Origin: an uncultured Gemmatimonadota bacterium
GTDB lineage: Bacteria > Latescibacterota > UBA2968 > UBA8231
Assembly: GCA_903893785.1 (NCBI GenBank)
Contig: CAITNQ010000073.1
Span: 1-58,168 of the forward strand
Direction: 5' to 3'
DNA length: 58,168 nt
Part shown: piece by piece, positions 17,836 through 25,452 of the stretch
Numbering within the stretch: position 1 is the stretch's first letter
Layout: every line of letters begins with the position of its first letter
Program-made: the position numbers and the translations under genes
The notes under the pieces: model-generated
The model's database searches: none
What the model was told of the DNA's origin: nothing
What the model saw: the letters and a program-made list of their open reading frames with translations, nothing else

Positions 17836-18774
17836 TCACCGCCCGGGAACTGCAGCCGGCTCCGCGCGCGGCACGGCTGGCCCGGTGGGCGGTGGCGGCA
17901 GGACCTCGAAGGCGCCCTCCGACACGGGCGGCACGGCGGCGGAGTCGATGACCGCGGGCGCGCCGGTGATCTCGCGCACGATGGCCAGCAGCTCCTGTCT
18001 GAGGCTCAGCGTGGTCTCGCGTCGGTTGACGAATTGGGTCAGCACAGGCACCGCCGCGGGACCGATCTGCACCAGCGAGGCGTGAGCCATACGCCGCTCG
18101 GCCGGGGTGGGGTCGTAGGTCTCGGGAGCGCGCTCGCCCACGCCGAAGAAACTCGGCGGCAAGGAGGTGGCTTCGGTGAGGGCTCCCATGCCCATGCCCA
18201 TCTGCGGACCGCGCCCGACCTGCCCGCTGCTGTCAGGAGCCATGGGCTGCGGGCGGTAGGCGTTCTCGGCCCCACTGAACACCCCCCGGTACATGGACTG
18301 CTCCTGGCGAGCCATCAGGGCGTCGTAGTAGCGCAGCGCATTGACCAGCACCTCGGCCCCGTTCGGCGTCCCCAGCTGGCCAAGCACCTTGAGCGCCGCC
18401 TGGCGCAGTTCCACGCCGCTGGCGTCCAGCTGCGTGTCCAGCATGCGGCCAATGGGGCCGACGGCCGAGGGGTCGCCCAGACGCCCGAGGGCGTACACCG
18501 CCTCCTCCTTCAGTGTCGTCCGTTGGTCGTAGGAGGACAGCACGCCAACCAGGACCGGCACGGCGCGCCGGTCGCCCAACTCGCCCAGCACACGGGCCGC
18601 CTTGCGGCGGGTCGCATAGGGGTACTCCGGCTGCGACACCAGATCAGCCAAACGGTCCAACTGGGCAGTATCGCCGGCAAGATAACGCTGCCGCATCTGA
18701 TTGACGTTGGTGCAGCCGACCGCCAGCAGGCCCAGGGAAAGGAGAGCGGCCGCGACCACGACGATGCGCTTCAT
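17836..18774 (-). CDS. HEAT-repeat lipoprotein
   Basis: From the ATG at 18774, preceded by GGAGAG, the 312-residue product starts with a short lipoprotein signal ending in LAVGC (Cys21). Residues ~50-160 contain three or four HEAT-like repeats (RKAARVLGELGDRRAVPVLV, then LKEEAVYALGRLGDPSAVGPI, then LRQAALKVLGQLGTPNGAEVLV). A Met/Gly-rich linker (QMGMGMGALTEA) and one further helical repeat (MAHASLVQIGPAAVPVLTQF) follow, then a Pro-rich tail. HEAT solenoids are protein-binding scaffolds, so this is probably an envelope-anchored interaction protein. It is divergently transcribed from mrp. The partner is unknown. Confidence 0.85.
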   Translation of the reverse strand: MKRIVVVAAALLSLGLLAVGCTNVNQMRQRYLAGDTAQLDRLADLVSQPEYPYATRRKAARVLGELGDRRAVPVLVGVLSSYDQRTTLKEEAVYALGRLGDPSAVGPIGRMLDTQLDASGVELRQAALKVLGQLGTPNGAEVLVNALRYYDALMARQEQSMYRGVFSGAENAYRPQPMAPDSSGQVGRGPQMGMGMGALTEATSLPPSFFGVGERAPETYDPTPAERRMAHASLVQIGPAAVPVLTQFVNRRETTLSLRQELLAIVREITGAPAVIDSAAVPPVSEGAFEVLPPPPTGPAVPRAEPAAVPGR

Positions 18775-18804
18775 CCCACTCTCCTCGCCGGCACCTGTGA
18801 TGAC

Positions 18805-18833
18805 TTGCCGCCCGCAGGGGGCTAGGCTATACT
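18805..18833 (+). promoter_or_regulatory. Sigma-70 promoter for leaderless mrp transcript
   Basis: TTGCCG (18805-18810) and TATACT (18828-18833) are spaced by 17 bases. The expected start of transcription, six or seven bases after the -10 box, coincides with the A of the mrp ATG at 18840. There is no Shine-Dalgarno sequence before that ATG. Confidence 0.65.
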
Positions 18834-18839
18834 CTCGCC

Positions 18840-19673
18840 ATGAACAAAGAAAACTCAGCCTCCGCATCGGCGCGCCCGCACGAACACGCGCGCCCCGAAC
18901 CGCAACCGATCCCGGGCGTGAAAAGTACGCTGGCCGTTGCCAGCGGCAAGGGCGGCGTGGGCAAGTCATCGCTCGCCGTCAACCTGGCTGTGGCCCTGGC
19001 CGGCCGCGGTCTGCGGGTCGGCCTGATGGACACCGACATTTACGGGCCCAACGTCCCCGGGATGTTGGGCGTTGGGGAACGCCCGGCGGTAACCGAGGAC
19101 GGTGCTGCCCTGGTGCCGGCCGAAGCCTTTGGCCTGCGCATGATCTCCATGGGCATGCTGCTGGACCGCGGTATCCCGGTCATCTGGCGCGGTCCCATGC
19201 TCGCCAAGATGGTCAGCCAGTTCCTGTTCAGCGTGGCCTGGGGCGAGTTGGATCTGCTGGTACTGGACCTGCCGCCGGGTACGGGCGACGTGCAGATCAC
19301 GCTGACGCAGTCGACGCCGCTGAGCGGTGCCGTCATCGTCACGACGCCCTCTGAGATCGCCCTGGAAGACGTCCGACGCGGCGTCGCCATGTTCCGGCAG
19401 ACGAACGTGCCGATTCTGGGGCTGGTCGAGAACATGAGCAGCTTCGTCTGCGACCACTGCCACCAGGCCAGTGCCATCTTTGGTGACAGCCGCGGGGCGG
19501 CTACGGCGGCAGCGTTCGGCATGCCCTTCCTGGGCGAAGTACCGCTCGACCCGGCTCTCCGTCACGGTGCCGATGCCGGCCAACCGGTAGTGGTCGCGGC
19601 ACCCGAGTCCCCTTCGGCGCTTGCCCTGCAGCGCATCGTTGACAGTCTCCTGGACCAGGTGCAGGCCCGTTGA
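18840..19673 (+). CDS. mrp: Mrp/NBP35-family iron-sulfur carrier ATPase
   Basis: The 277-residue P-loop protein has the deviant Walker A of the MinD/Mrp group in VASGKGGVGKSSLAVNLA (about residues 33-50). The Mrp signature MDTDIYGPNVPGMLG and the switch region LDLPPGTGDVQITL follow, then a C-terminal CxxC (FVCDHCHQ) used to hold a bridging Fe-S cluster between two subunits. Mrp proteins carry Fe-S clusters to apo-enzymes in the cytosol. The short N-terminal Ala/Pro/His-rich leader lacks the DUF59 domain found in some relatives. The mRNA appears leaderless. The downstream LOG-family gene starts within its stop codon, so both are probably co-transcribed. Confidence 0.95.
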   Translation: MNKENSASASARPHEHARPEPQPIPGVKSTLAVASGKGGVGKSSLAVNLAVALAGRGLRVGLMDTDIYGPNVPGMLGVGERPAVTEDGAALVPAEAFGLRMISMGMLLDRGIPVIWRGPMLAKMVSQFLFSVAWGELDLLVLDLPPGTGDVQITLTQSTPLSGAVIVTTPSEIALEDVRRGVAMFRQTNVPILGLVENMSSFVCDHCHQASAIFGDSRGAATAAAFGMPFLGEVPLDPALRHGADAGQPVVVAAPESPSALALQRIVDSLLDQVQAR

Positions 19674-20473
19674 CCGCCGTGCCCACCAAGGCCTACCGCA
19701 ACCTGGAATTTCTCACCGGACCCCGCGCGCGCACGCTGCGGATTCTGGCTGAGTATCTTGAGCCCGAATCGCGCTTCGACGAGCAGGGCGTCCAGGACAT
19801 GGTCGTATTCTTCGGCTCGGCGCGTGCCCTGGACCCACAGACCGCGGCTGCCCAACTGGCGGCGGCGATCGCCAACGGCGCCCCTGAGACAGAGCAGGCT
19901 CGTCGGCGCATGGCTTGCCGCCTGGCGCGCTATTACGATGACGCCCGTGAACTGGCGCGGCAACTTGCCGTCTGGTCGCGAACGGCCTGCCACCGCACCG
20001 AAGCTTTTGTGATCGGGTCGGGCGGTGGCCCGGGCTTGATGGAGGCCGCCAACAGAGGCGCGGCTGACGCCGGCTGCCGCTCGGTGGGGCTGAACATCAG
20101 CCTGCCGCACGAACAGGCGCCCAATGCCTACATCACGCCTGAGCTGAACCTGGAGTTCCACTACTTCTTCATGCGGAAGCTGTGGTTCGTCCACCTGGCC
20201 TGCGCCCTGGTGGCATTCCCCGGCGGTTTCGGCACCCTGGACGAGTTGGCCGAGGTGCTGACCCTGATCCAAACCGGGCGCAGCCGGCAGATGCCGGTGG
20301 TCCTGTATGGCCGCGAATTCTGGCGCGAGGTATTGGACCTGGAGGCATTGGTGCGGTGGGGCACCATCGCTGAAGAAGACCTCGACCTGATCGGTTGGGC
20401 TGACAGTCCAACCGAGGCCTTCACCTACCTGCGGGACCGCCTGGCCCCCAGGTTCGCCGCCACGCCGCCCTGA
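19670..20473 (+). CDS. LOG-family protein (TIGR00730-like, nucleotide phosphoribohydrolase)
   Basis: The 267-residue Rossmann-like protein has the family's two motifs: GSGGGPGLMEAANRGA for the phosphate/nucleotide site and PGGFGTLDELAEVLTLIQT, the PGGxGTxxE active-site motif whose glutamate is catalytic in LOG enzymes. These hydrolyse nucleoside 5'-monophosphates, releasing ribose-5-phosphate; many bacterial members are annotated as lysine decarboxylase-like by error. The N-terminal extension (about 100 residues, with an Arg/Ala-rich helix) is longer than in short LOG proteins and fits the larger bacterial subgroup. The start is a TTG overlapping the mrp stop as TTGA; a GTG three codons later is an alternative. 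Confidence 0.9.
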   Translation: MTAVPTKAYRNLEFLTGPRARTLRILAEYLEPESRFDEQGVQDMVVFFGSARALDPQTAAAQLAAAIANGAPETEQARRRMACRLARYYDDARELARQLAVWSRTACHRTEAFVIGSGGGPGLMEAANRGAADAGCRSVGLNISLPHEQAPNAYITPELNLEFHYFFMRKLWFVHLACALVAFPGGFGTLDELAEVLTLIQTGRSRQMPVVLYGREFWREVLDLEALVRWGTIAEEDLDLIGWADSPTEAFTYLRDRLAPRFAATPP

Positions 20474-20512
20474 AGGGCCGGACCCGGGGCGCAGCAGGCA
20501 AGGGCGGGCGGG

Positions 20513-22141
20513 TCAGGGTGCCGACGCGCCCCCGGCCGATGGGGCGACGGCCAGCAAGCTGATGTCGGCCATGGTCGCCAACCGCAGGTTCTTCGCCTGG
20601 CGCTGGTAGTCGATCACCCCCTCGAGAGCGTCGAGGCGGGCCTGGGTCAATTCGCTCTGGGCGTTGAGCAGATCCTGGCTCTGGGCCAGCCCCAGTTCAA
20701 ACCGGTTCTGTTCCACCTGGTAGGTGCGCTCGGCCACGGCCAGCGCCGCATTGCGGAGCCCGATCTGCCGCTCGGCTTCCTTCAGATTGCGCACGCCGTC
20801 CCGGATCTGCTGAACAATGGCCTGGCGGCGTTGCTCACGCGCCAGTCGGCTCTGCTCCAAAGCCACCTCGGCCTGCCGCTCAGCGCTGCGCCGCGTGCCA
20901 TTGTCAAGCAGGGGCATGCTGATGTCAACGGACATGCCCCATTGATTGCGCCCGAGATTTCGGGTGATGTCGGCGGCCTCGTTGCCCCGCCCGCGCACGC
21001 TGAGATTCGCGCTCAGGGTGGCGGAAACGCCGTTCTGTTGACGCACTTCCGCCAGGCTCAGGCGCCGAACCGCCTCGGTGATCTCCAGCTGCCGCATGTC
21101 GGTGCGCTGCCGAAGCCCCACCGTCAGAGCTTGCGCCGGGTCAACCGACCAGACGTGGTGGACGACCTCGGTCACGACGGCGAGCGGTTCGTCGGGCTCC
21201 AGGCCCATGGCCTGACGCAGAGCGTCACGCCGCTGCTCGATCTGCGTCTCGGCGCGGGCGTAAGAGGCCTCCGCGCGCAGCATCGAGACCTGCATGCGCA
21301 GGGCCTCCACCTCAGCGATCACGCCCGTTTCGAACTTGCGGCGGGCGACGTCCAGTGAGGCGCGCGACTGAGCCAACCGCTGCGACTCGATTTCCAGTTG
21401 GCGGATGCTCTGGACCAGGTCGTAGTAGGCGTCGATGACCTCGCCTTCCAGTACCAGCAACTGCCGATCGAGGTTATAGCGGGCACTGACCAGGCCAAGC
21501 CGCGCCCGTCGCAGGGCCACCTCTTCACGGGCCGGGTGCAGGAGCTCCTGGCTGTAGCCCAGCTTGAGGTCGCCGATGAAATCGAGGTAGTCACTACGCT
21601 GGTTGGAGTTGAAATCGTGGCGCAAAGCCGACGAAGTGGCTGACAGGGCGCCGACCCACGGCACCCGCTGGCTCAGGCGCAGGCTGCCGTCGTAGGTGAA
21701 ATCAGTGGTCCGCTCAACTATGCGATCGGCCAGGGCCACGCTTTCCTGCGTGTCGCGGAATTCGCTGTAAGCCGGCGTGGTAACCTCGAGGGTCACCTGC
21801 GGCAAGAAGGGCGCGCGCGCCTGCTGCAACTGCGCTCGCGAGCCAACCAGGTTCTGTCGTTCGCTCTGCAGTCCCAGGTTGCGTTCCAGCGCCAGGTTCA
21901 CGCACTGCTGCAGGGTCAACGCCGGATGATCGGGAGTCGCGGCGACATCGCCGCTGACCCCGGCCACTGTCGCCGAGTCGCCAGCGACAGGACCGACGCT
22001 ATCGCGGCCGGCGACCGCCACACTGTCAACCCCGCCGGCGGCGCCCACCACCGCCTGCCCCCACGCCACAGGGCTCCCGACCAGCCACACCCATGCCAGT
22101 ACCAGGACCCACTGGAATCCGGTCACGGGCCGCGGCCGCAT
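20513..22141 (-). CDS. TolC-family outer-membrane efflux protein
   Basis: The protein has a Sec signal peptide (hydrophobic run WVLVLAWVWLVGSPVAWG) and then a ~70-residue Ala/Val/Asp-rich linker. A duplicated outer-membrane-factor fold follows, with LTLQQCVNLALERNLGLQSERQNLVGSRAQLQQARAPFLPQV-type helices (split over about residues 95-140) and a second copy near 380-520 ending in RFELGLAQSQDLLNAQSELTQARLDAL. TolC-like trimers form the outer-membrane channel of efflux and type I secretion systems. No inner-membrane pump or adaptor gene is adjacent, so the partner is elsewhere. I start at 22141, giving a normal signal peptide of 542 residues total; an ATG at 22201 is also possible. Confidence 0.9.
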   Translation of the reverse strand: MRPRPVTGFQWVLVLAWVWLVGSPVAWGQAVVGAAGGVDSVAVAGRDSVGPVAGDSATVAGVSGDVAATPDHPALTLQQCVNLALERNLGLQSERQNLVGSRAQLQQARAPFLPQVTLEVTTPAYSEFRDTQESVALADRIVERTTDFTYDGSLRLSQRVPWVGALSATSSALRHDFNSNQRSDYLDFIGDLKLGYSQELLHPAREEVALRRARLGLVSARYNLDRQLLVLEGEVIDAYYDLVQSIRQLEIESQRLAQSRASLDVARRKFETGVIAEVEALRMQVSMLRAEASYARAETQIEQRRDALRQAMGLEPDEPLAVVTEVVHHVWSVDPAQALTVGLRQRTDMRQLEITEAVRRLSLAEVRQQNGVSATLSANLSVRGRGNEAADITRNLGRNQWGMSVDISMPLLDNGTRRSAERQAEVALEQSRLAREQRRQAIVQQIRDGVRNLKEAERQIGLRNAALAVAERTYQVEQNRFELGLAQSQDLLNAQSELTQARLDALEGVIDYQRQAKNLRLATMADISLLAVAPSAGGASAP

Positions 22142-22178
22142 CCGGCGTCCGAGCGCAGGCGGCCCTGAGCCGATGTTT

Positions 22179-22185
22179 GTATACT
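22179..22185. promoter_or_regulatory. Possible bidirectional -10 region
   Basis: An AT-rich island between the divergent TolC-like and epimerase genes contains GTATAC, which reads TATACT on the plus strand and TATACA on the minus strand. No good -35 box is visible on either side, so this is only a candidate promoter. On the minus strand it would place the start of transcription just upstream of the TolC start at 22141. Confidence 0.3.
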
Positions 22186-22344
22186 CTTGTGTTGATGCCA
22201 TGGGGTCCAGTGTAAGGGCGGGGGTGAACTCAGGCAAGGCCGCGGCGCGCGGGGCTTCGAAGGCGGACCCGGAGCGCCGGCAGGACCGCAGCCGCCGGGC
22301 GGTCGCGGCGGCCCTACCTGGCGGTCGAGACGAAAGGATTCGCG

Positions 22345-23280
22345 ATGTCGCTATACCTGGTGACGGGTGGCGCCGGTTTCATCGGCTCGCATCTGGTGGA
22401 GGAACTGCTCCGGCGCGGCGAGCAGGTGAGGGTGCTGGACAATCTGTCGACGGGCAAGCGGGAGAACCTGGCCGCCTGGATCGACCGCATCGAGTTCCTC
22501 GAGGGTGACATCCGCTCGTATCATATCGTTCGCGAGGCAGTCAAGGGGGTGGACTACGTGCTGCACCAGGGGGCGCTTCCGTCTGTACCGCGGTCGGTCC
22601 GCGACCCGATCACGTCCAACGAAGTCAACGTGGGCGGCACGCTCAACCTGCTCGATGCCGCCCGTGATGCGGGCGTCAAACGCCTGGTCTACGCCTCGTC
22701 GTCGTCGGTGTACGGGGCCAATCCGGCGCTGCCCAAGCGCGAAGACATGGTCCCCCACCCGATCTCGCCGTACGCCGTTTCGAAGCTGGCCGGCGAGCAG
22801 TATTGCCACGTCTTCTCACGCACCTACGGGCTGGAGACGGTTGCCCTTCGCTATTTCAACGTGTTCGGTCCGCGCCAGGACCCGCAGTCGGCGTACTCCG
22901 CCTTCATCCCGCGTTTCATCGTCGGGATCATGCAGGGCCGGAGACTGGTCATCGACGGCGACGGGTCCCAAAGCCGCGACTTCACCTTCGTCAGCAATGT
23001 GGTGCAGGCCAATCTGCGGGCGGCCGCCGTGCCCGGGGTGGGTGGTGAGGTGTTCAACGTTGCCTGCGGCGCCGCCATGAGCGTCAACGAGATCGTCGCC
23101 CATCTGCGGCAGGCCATCGGCACCGAGGGCCAGATCGAGCACGGACCGGCACGGACCGGCGACGTGCCGCAGTCGCTGGCAGACGTCAGTCGAGCCCGGG
23201 CGCGCCTTGGTTACGATCCCGAGGTCAGCGCCCGCCAGGGCCTGGACCGCGTCGTGGCCTGGTTCCGCGAGCGTCTGTAG
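22345..23280 (+). CDS. NAD-dependent sugar-nucleotide epimerase (WbpP/GalE-like extended SDR)
   Basis: The 311-residue protein opens with LVTGGAGFIGSHLVEELLRRG (NAD-binding GxxGxxG). It has the sugar-nucleotide signature QGALPSVPRSV.DP..SNEVNVGGTLNLL, the catalytic SSSSVYG serine and YAVSKLAGEQY Tyr-x3-Lys, and ALRYFNVFGPRQDP, all as in UDP-N-acetylhexosamine 4-epimerases of the WbpP type. It is cytosolic. AAAGGA lies at proper distance upstream. It is followed after 70 bases by transaldolase-like and SIS-domain genes on the same strand, suggesting a small sugar-metabolism operon. Exact substrate (UDP-GlcNAc versus UDP-Glc or a heptose) cannot be decided by eye. Confidence 0.9.
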   Translation: MSLYLVTGGAGFIGSHLVEELLRRGEQVRVLDNLSTGKRENLAAWIDRIEFLEGDIRSYHIVREAVKGVDYVLHQGALPSVPRSVRDPITSNEVNVGGTLNLLDAARDAGVKRLVYASSSSVYGANPALPKREDMVPHPISPYAVSKLAGEQYCHVFSRTYGLETVALRYFNVFGPRQDPQSAYSAFIPRFIVGIMQGRRLVIDGDGSQSRDFTFVSNVVQANLRAAAVPGVGGEVFNVACGAAMSVNEIVAHLRQAIGTEGQIEHGPARTGDVPQSLADVSRARARLGYDPEVSARQGLDRVVAWFRERL

Positions 23281-23350
23281 CGCGGCGCGGGGATGGCTGT
23301 TGGTGCGGTGGCGGCCTGCTGGCCCGCGTGCCGCGGAGAGGAGAGGATCT

Positions 23351-24088
23351 GTGCCGTCGGTAACCCCTGTCCCCGAAATGGCCGCCGCATGGCGCGTCCG
23401 GATCTACGCCGACGGCGCTGACGTGGCCGCGGTGGCCCGCCTGGCCGCCCATCCTCTCGTGCGTGGGTTCACGACCAACCCCACCTTGATGCGGCGTGCC
23501 GGGGTCACGGACTACGAGACCTTCGCCCGGCAGGTGCTGGCCGCCGTGCCCGATCGTCCGGTGTCATTCGAGGTGCTGGCCGATGACTTTGCCGCGATGG
23601 AGCGCCAGGCACGCCGCATCGCCGCGTGGGGACCGCAGGTCTTTGTCAAGATCCCGGTGACCGACACCCGCGGCTGCGGAACGGAAGCCCTGATCCGCCG
23701 GCTCAGCCTCGACGGCATCCAGGTCAACGTCACCGCCGTGCTGACGGTGGCCCAGGTGCACACCATCGCCGCCGCCATCGCGGGCGGGGCCCCGGCCTAT
23801 GTGTCGGTTTTCGCCGGCCGGGTCGCCGACACCGGTCGCGATCCAGTCCCGCTGATGACTGAGGCGCTGGCGGCGCTGGCCGCCTGCGCCAACGCCGAAC
23901 TGCTGTGGGCCAGCCCGCGCGAGGTGCGCAACATCGTCCAGGCCGACGCCATCGGCTGCCCGATCATTACCGTCACCAGCGACCTGCTGGCGAAACTGCC
24001 GCTGCTCGGGCGCGATCTGGAGCAGTATTCCCGGGAGACGGTGTGCATGTTCTACGAAGACGCCCGGGCCGCGGGGTACGAACTGTGA
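23351..24088 (+). CDS. Transaldolase-family protein
   Basis: The 245-residue barrel protein has the family features: YADGADVAAVARLAAHPLVRGFTTNPTLMRRAG at the start (split, about residues 15-50), the Schiff-base lysine in VFVKIPVTD, NVTAVLTVAQVHTIAAA, and SVFAGRVADTGRDP. It is close in size to short transaldolases and fructose-6-phosphate aldolase-like proteins. The start is a GTG preceded by AGGAGAGGATCT, a strong ribosome site. It overlaps the downstream SIS-domain gene by four bases (GTGA). Together with that isomerase it may make or interconvert sedoheptulose-7-phosphate for heptose synthesis; this pathway link is inference. Confidence 0.87.
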   Translation: MPSVTPVPEMAAAWRVRIYADGADVAAVARLAAHPLVRGFTTNPTLMRRAGVTDYETFARQVLAAVPDRPVSFEVLADDFAAMERQARRIAAWGPQVFVKIPVTDTRGCGTEALIRRLSLDGIQVNVTAVLTVAQVHTIAAAIAGGAPAYVSVFAGRVADTGRDPVPLMTEALAALAACANAELLWASPREVRNIVQADAIGCPIITVTSDLLAKLPLLGRDLEQYSRETVCMFYEDARAAGYEL

Positions 24089-24711
24089 GCGCGAGCCTGC
24101 CGTCGCCGGATTTTGTCGAGGCATTTCTCGGCCAAGTTGCCGAAATCACGCACCGGCTCGACCGGCATGCCATCGAGTCCATGGCCGCCGGCCTGGAACG
24201 GGTGCGCGGGGCGGGCGGCCGGGTGTTCGTCCTGGGCGTGGGGGGCAGCGCCGCCAACGCCTGTCACCTTGTCAACGATCTGCGCAAACTGGCCGGGATC
24301 GAGGCCTATGCGCCCACCGACAACGTCGCCGAATTGACGGCGCGCGCCAATGACGAGGGTTGGGACACGGTGTTCACTGCCTGGTTGGCCGAGTCACGGC
24401 TGGCCCCGGGCGACGCCCTCCTGGTGCTGTCGGTGGGCGGCGGCAGCTGGGAGCCGCCGATCAGCACGCCGCTGGCCCACGCGGTGGACTACGCGGCGGC
24501 TGTGGGGGCATCGGTGCTGGGCATCGTCGGGCGCGACGGCGGCCATACAGCGCGTCACGCCGAGGTGTGCGTCCTGATCCCCACGGTGGACCCGGAGCGC
24601 GTCACCCCGCTGACCGAGGCCTTCCAGGCCGTAGTGTGGCACCTGCTGGTGACGCATCCACGACTAAGCCAACGGCGCGGTCGCTGGGAAGACGCCGCCC
24701 GGTCACGCTAA
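24085..24711 (+). CDS. SIS-domain phosphosugar isomerase (phosphoheptose isomerase-like)
   Basis: The 208-residue protein contains a single SIS domain with VFVLGVGGSAANACHLVNDLRK, the glycine/serine loop binding the sugar phosphate, and LLVLSVGGGSWEPPIS..L..AVDYA. The HLVNDLRKLAGIEAYAPTDNVAELTARANDEGW stretch (about residues 62-95) resembles GmhA-type sedoheptulose-7-phosphate isomerases. It starts at a GTG overlapping the transaldolase stop, so the two are translationally coupled. Such proteins act as cytosolic homo-oligomers. A role in producing heptose precursors for surface glycans fits the context but is not proven. Confidence 0.85.
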   Translation: MSASLPSPDFVEAFLGQVAEITHRLDRHAIESMAAGLERVRGAGGRVFVLGVGGSAANACHLVNDLRKLAGIEAYAPTDNVAELTARANDEGWDTVFTAWLAESRLAPGDALLVLSVGGGSWEPPISTPLAHAVDYAAAVGASVLGIVGRDGGHTARHAEVCVLIPTVDPERVTPLTEAFQAVVWHLLVTHPRLSQRRGRWEDAARSR

Positions 24712-24727
24712 CCCCAACAGGTCACCC

Positions 24728-25402
24728 ATGCCCTGCGGTTCCGAATGGCGTTCCGGCCGGCGGCATGCAGGTTGCTGTCGGCTTCTCTGGCTGGTGCTAG
24801 CGACCGTCGGTACGGTCTACGGAGCGAGTCCGGCGGAACAGGCCCGTAGCGTCATGGCCGACCCGGACCTTGTCTACCACGCCCGTTTCAGTTGGCGCTG
24901 CCCGGCGGCGGTCTGGGAGCAGGTGTTGGACGAGCCCCTGCTCATGGGGCGACTGTGGGAGGCATCGGGTTTCGGGCCGGCCTATCGCTTCAGCCAACGC
25001 GGCAACGTCCTCCACGTCGATGACCCGACCGGAATGCAGGGCGACGCCGTGCTGGTGGACCGCGCCCCGGGGTCGCGCACGTACCTGATCAATGGCAAGG
25101 TCGATCACTGGGCCGTGCCGTTCTTCAACGAGGGGCTGGCGGTTTTCGTGGTGACCAGCCGCGGGGACGCGACCCGGATCAGCGGCGAATTGACCGTGTA
25201 CGTGTCCGCCGCCAGCATGGCAGCCAGCGCCGTGCTGGCGCTGGGCCAGTCGCTGCTGGAGGGCCACATCGACAACCGCGTGCGCCTGAACCTGGCCGAT
25301 GGCGGCGCCCTGGTCGAGAAGGTGGCCGGCCATCCGGAACAAGCCGCGGCGCTGCTAGGCCCGGCGGATGCAGCCCGTTTCCGGGCGCGCTTCGGCCACT
25401 GA
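24728..25402 (+). CDS. Exported protein of unknown function
   Basis: The 224-residue product has an Arg-rich N-region and a hydrophobic core (RLLWLVLATVGTVYGAS) resembling a Sec signal cut near residue 33. The mature part is a mix of strands and helices (VYHARFSWRCPAAVWEQVLDEPLLMGRLWE, split, then GFGPAYRFSQRGNVLHVDDPTG). The order and spacing are reminiscent of SRPBCC/START-like lipid-binding folds, but I cannot assign the family. It follows the SIS-domain gene by 16 bases and may be co-transcribed with it. It converges on the M23 peptidase gene. Confidence 0.65.
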   Translation: MPCGSEWRSGRRHAGCCRLLWLVLATVGTVYGASPAEQARSVMADPDLVYHARFSWRCPAAVWEQVLDEPLLMGRLWEASGFGPAYRFSQRGNVLHVDDPTGMQGDAVLVDRAPGSRTYLINGKVDHWAVPFFNEGLAVFVVTSRGDATRISGELTVYVSAASMAASAVLALGQSLLEGHIDNRVRLNLADGGALVEKVAGHPEQAAALLGPADAARFRARFGH

Positions 25403-25452
25403 GGTGCCGGAGCAGCGCGTGGCGCCGGTCCCCAGAGCGCCGGCCACCCGCC

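Noticed and set aside
24761..24776. CGGCATG-N4-TTGCT, a sigma-54-like element with correct GG/GC spacing
   Set aside because: It lies inside the coding region of the exported protein just after its start, has two mismatches in the -24 block, and no gene begins suitably downstream.
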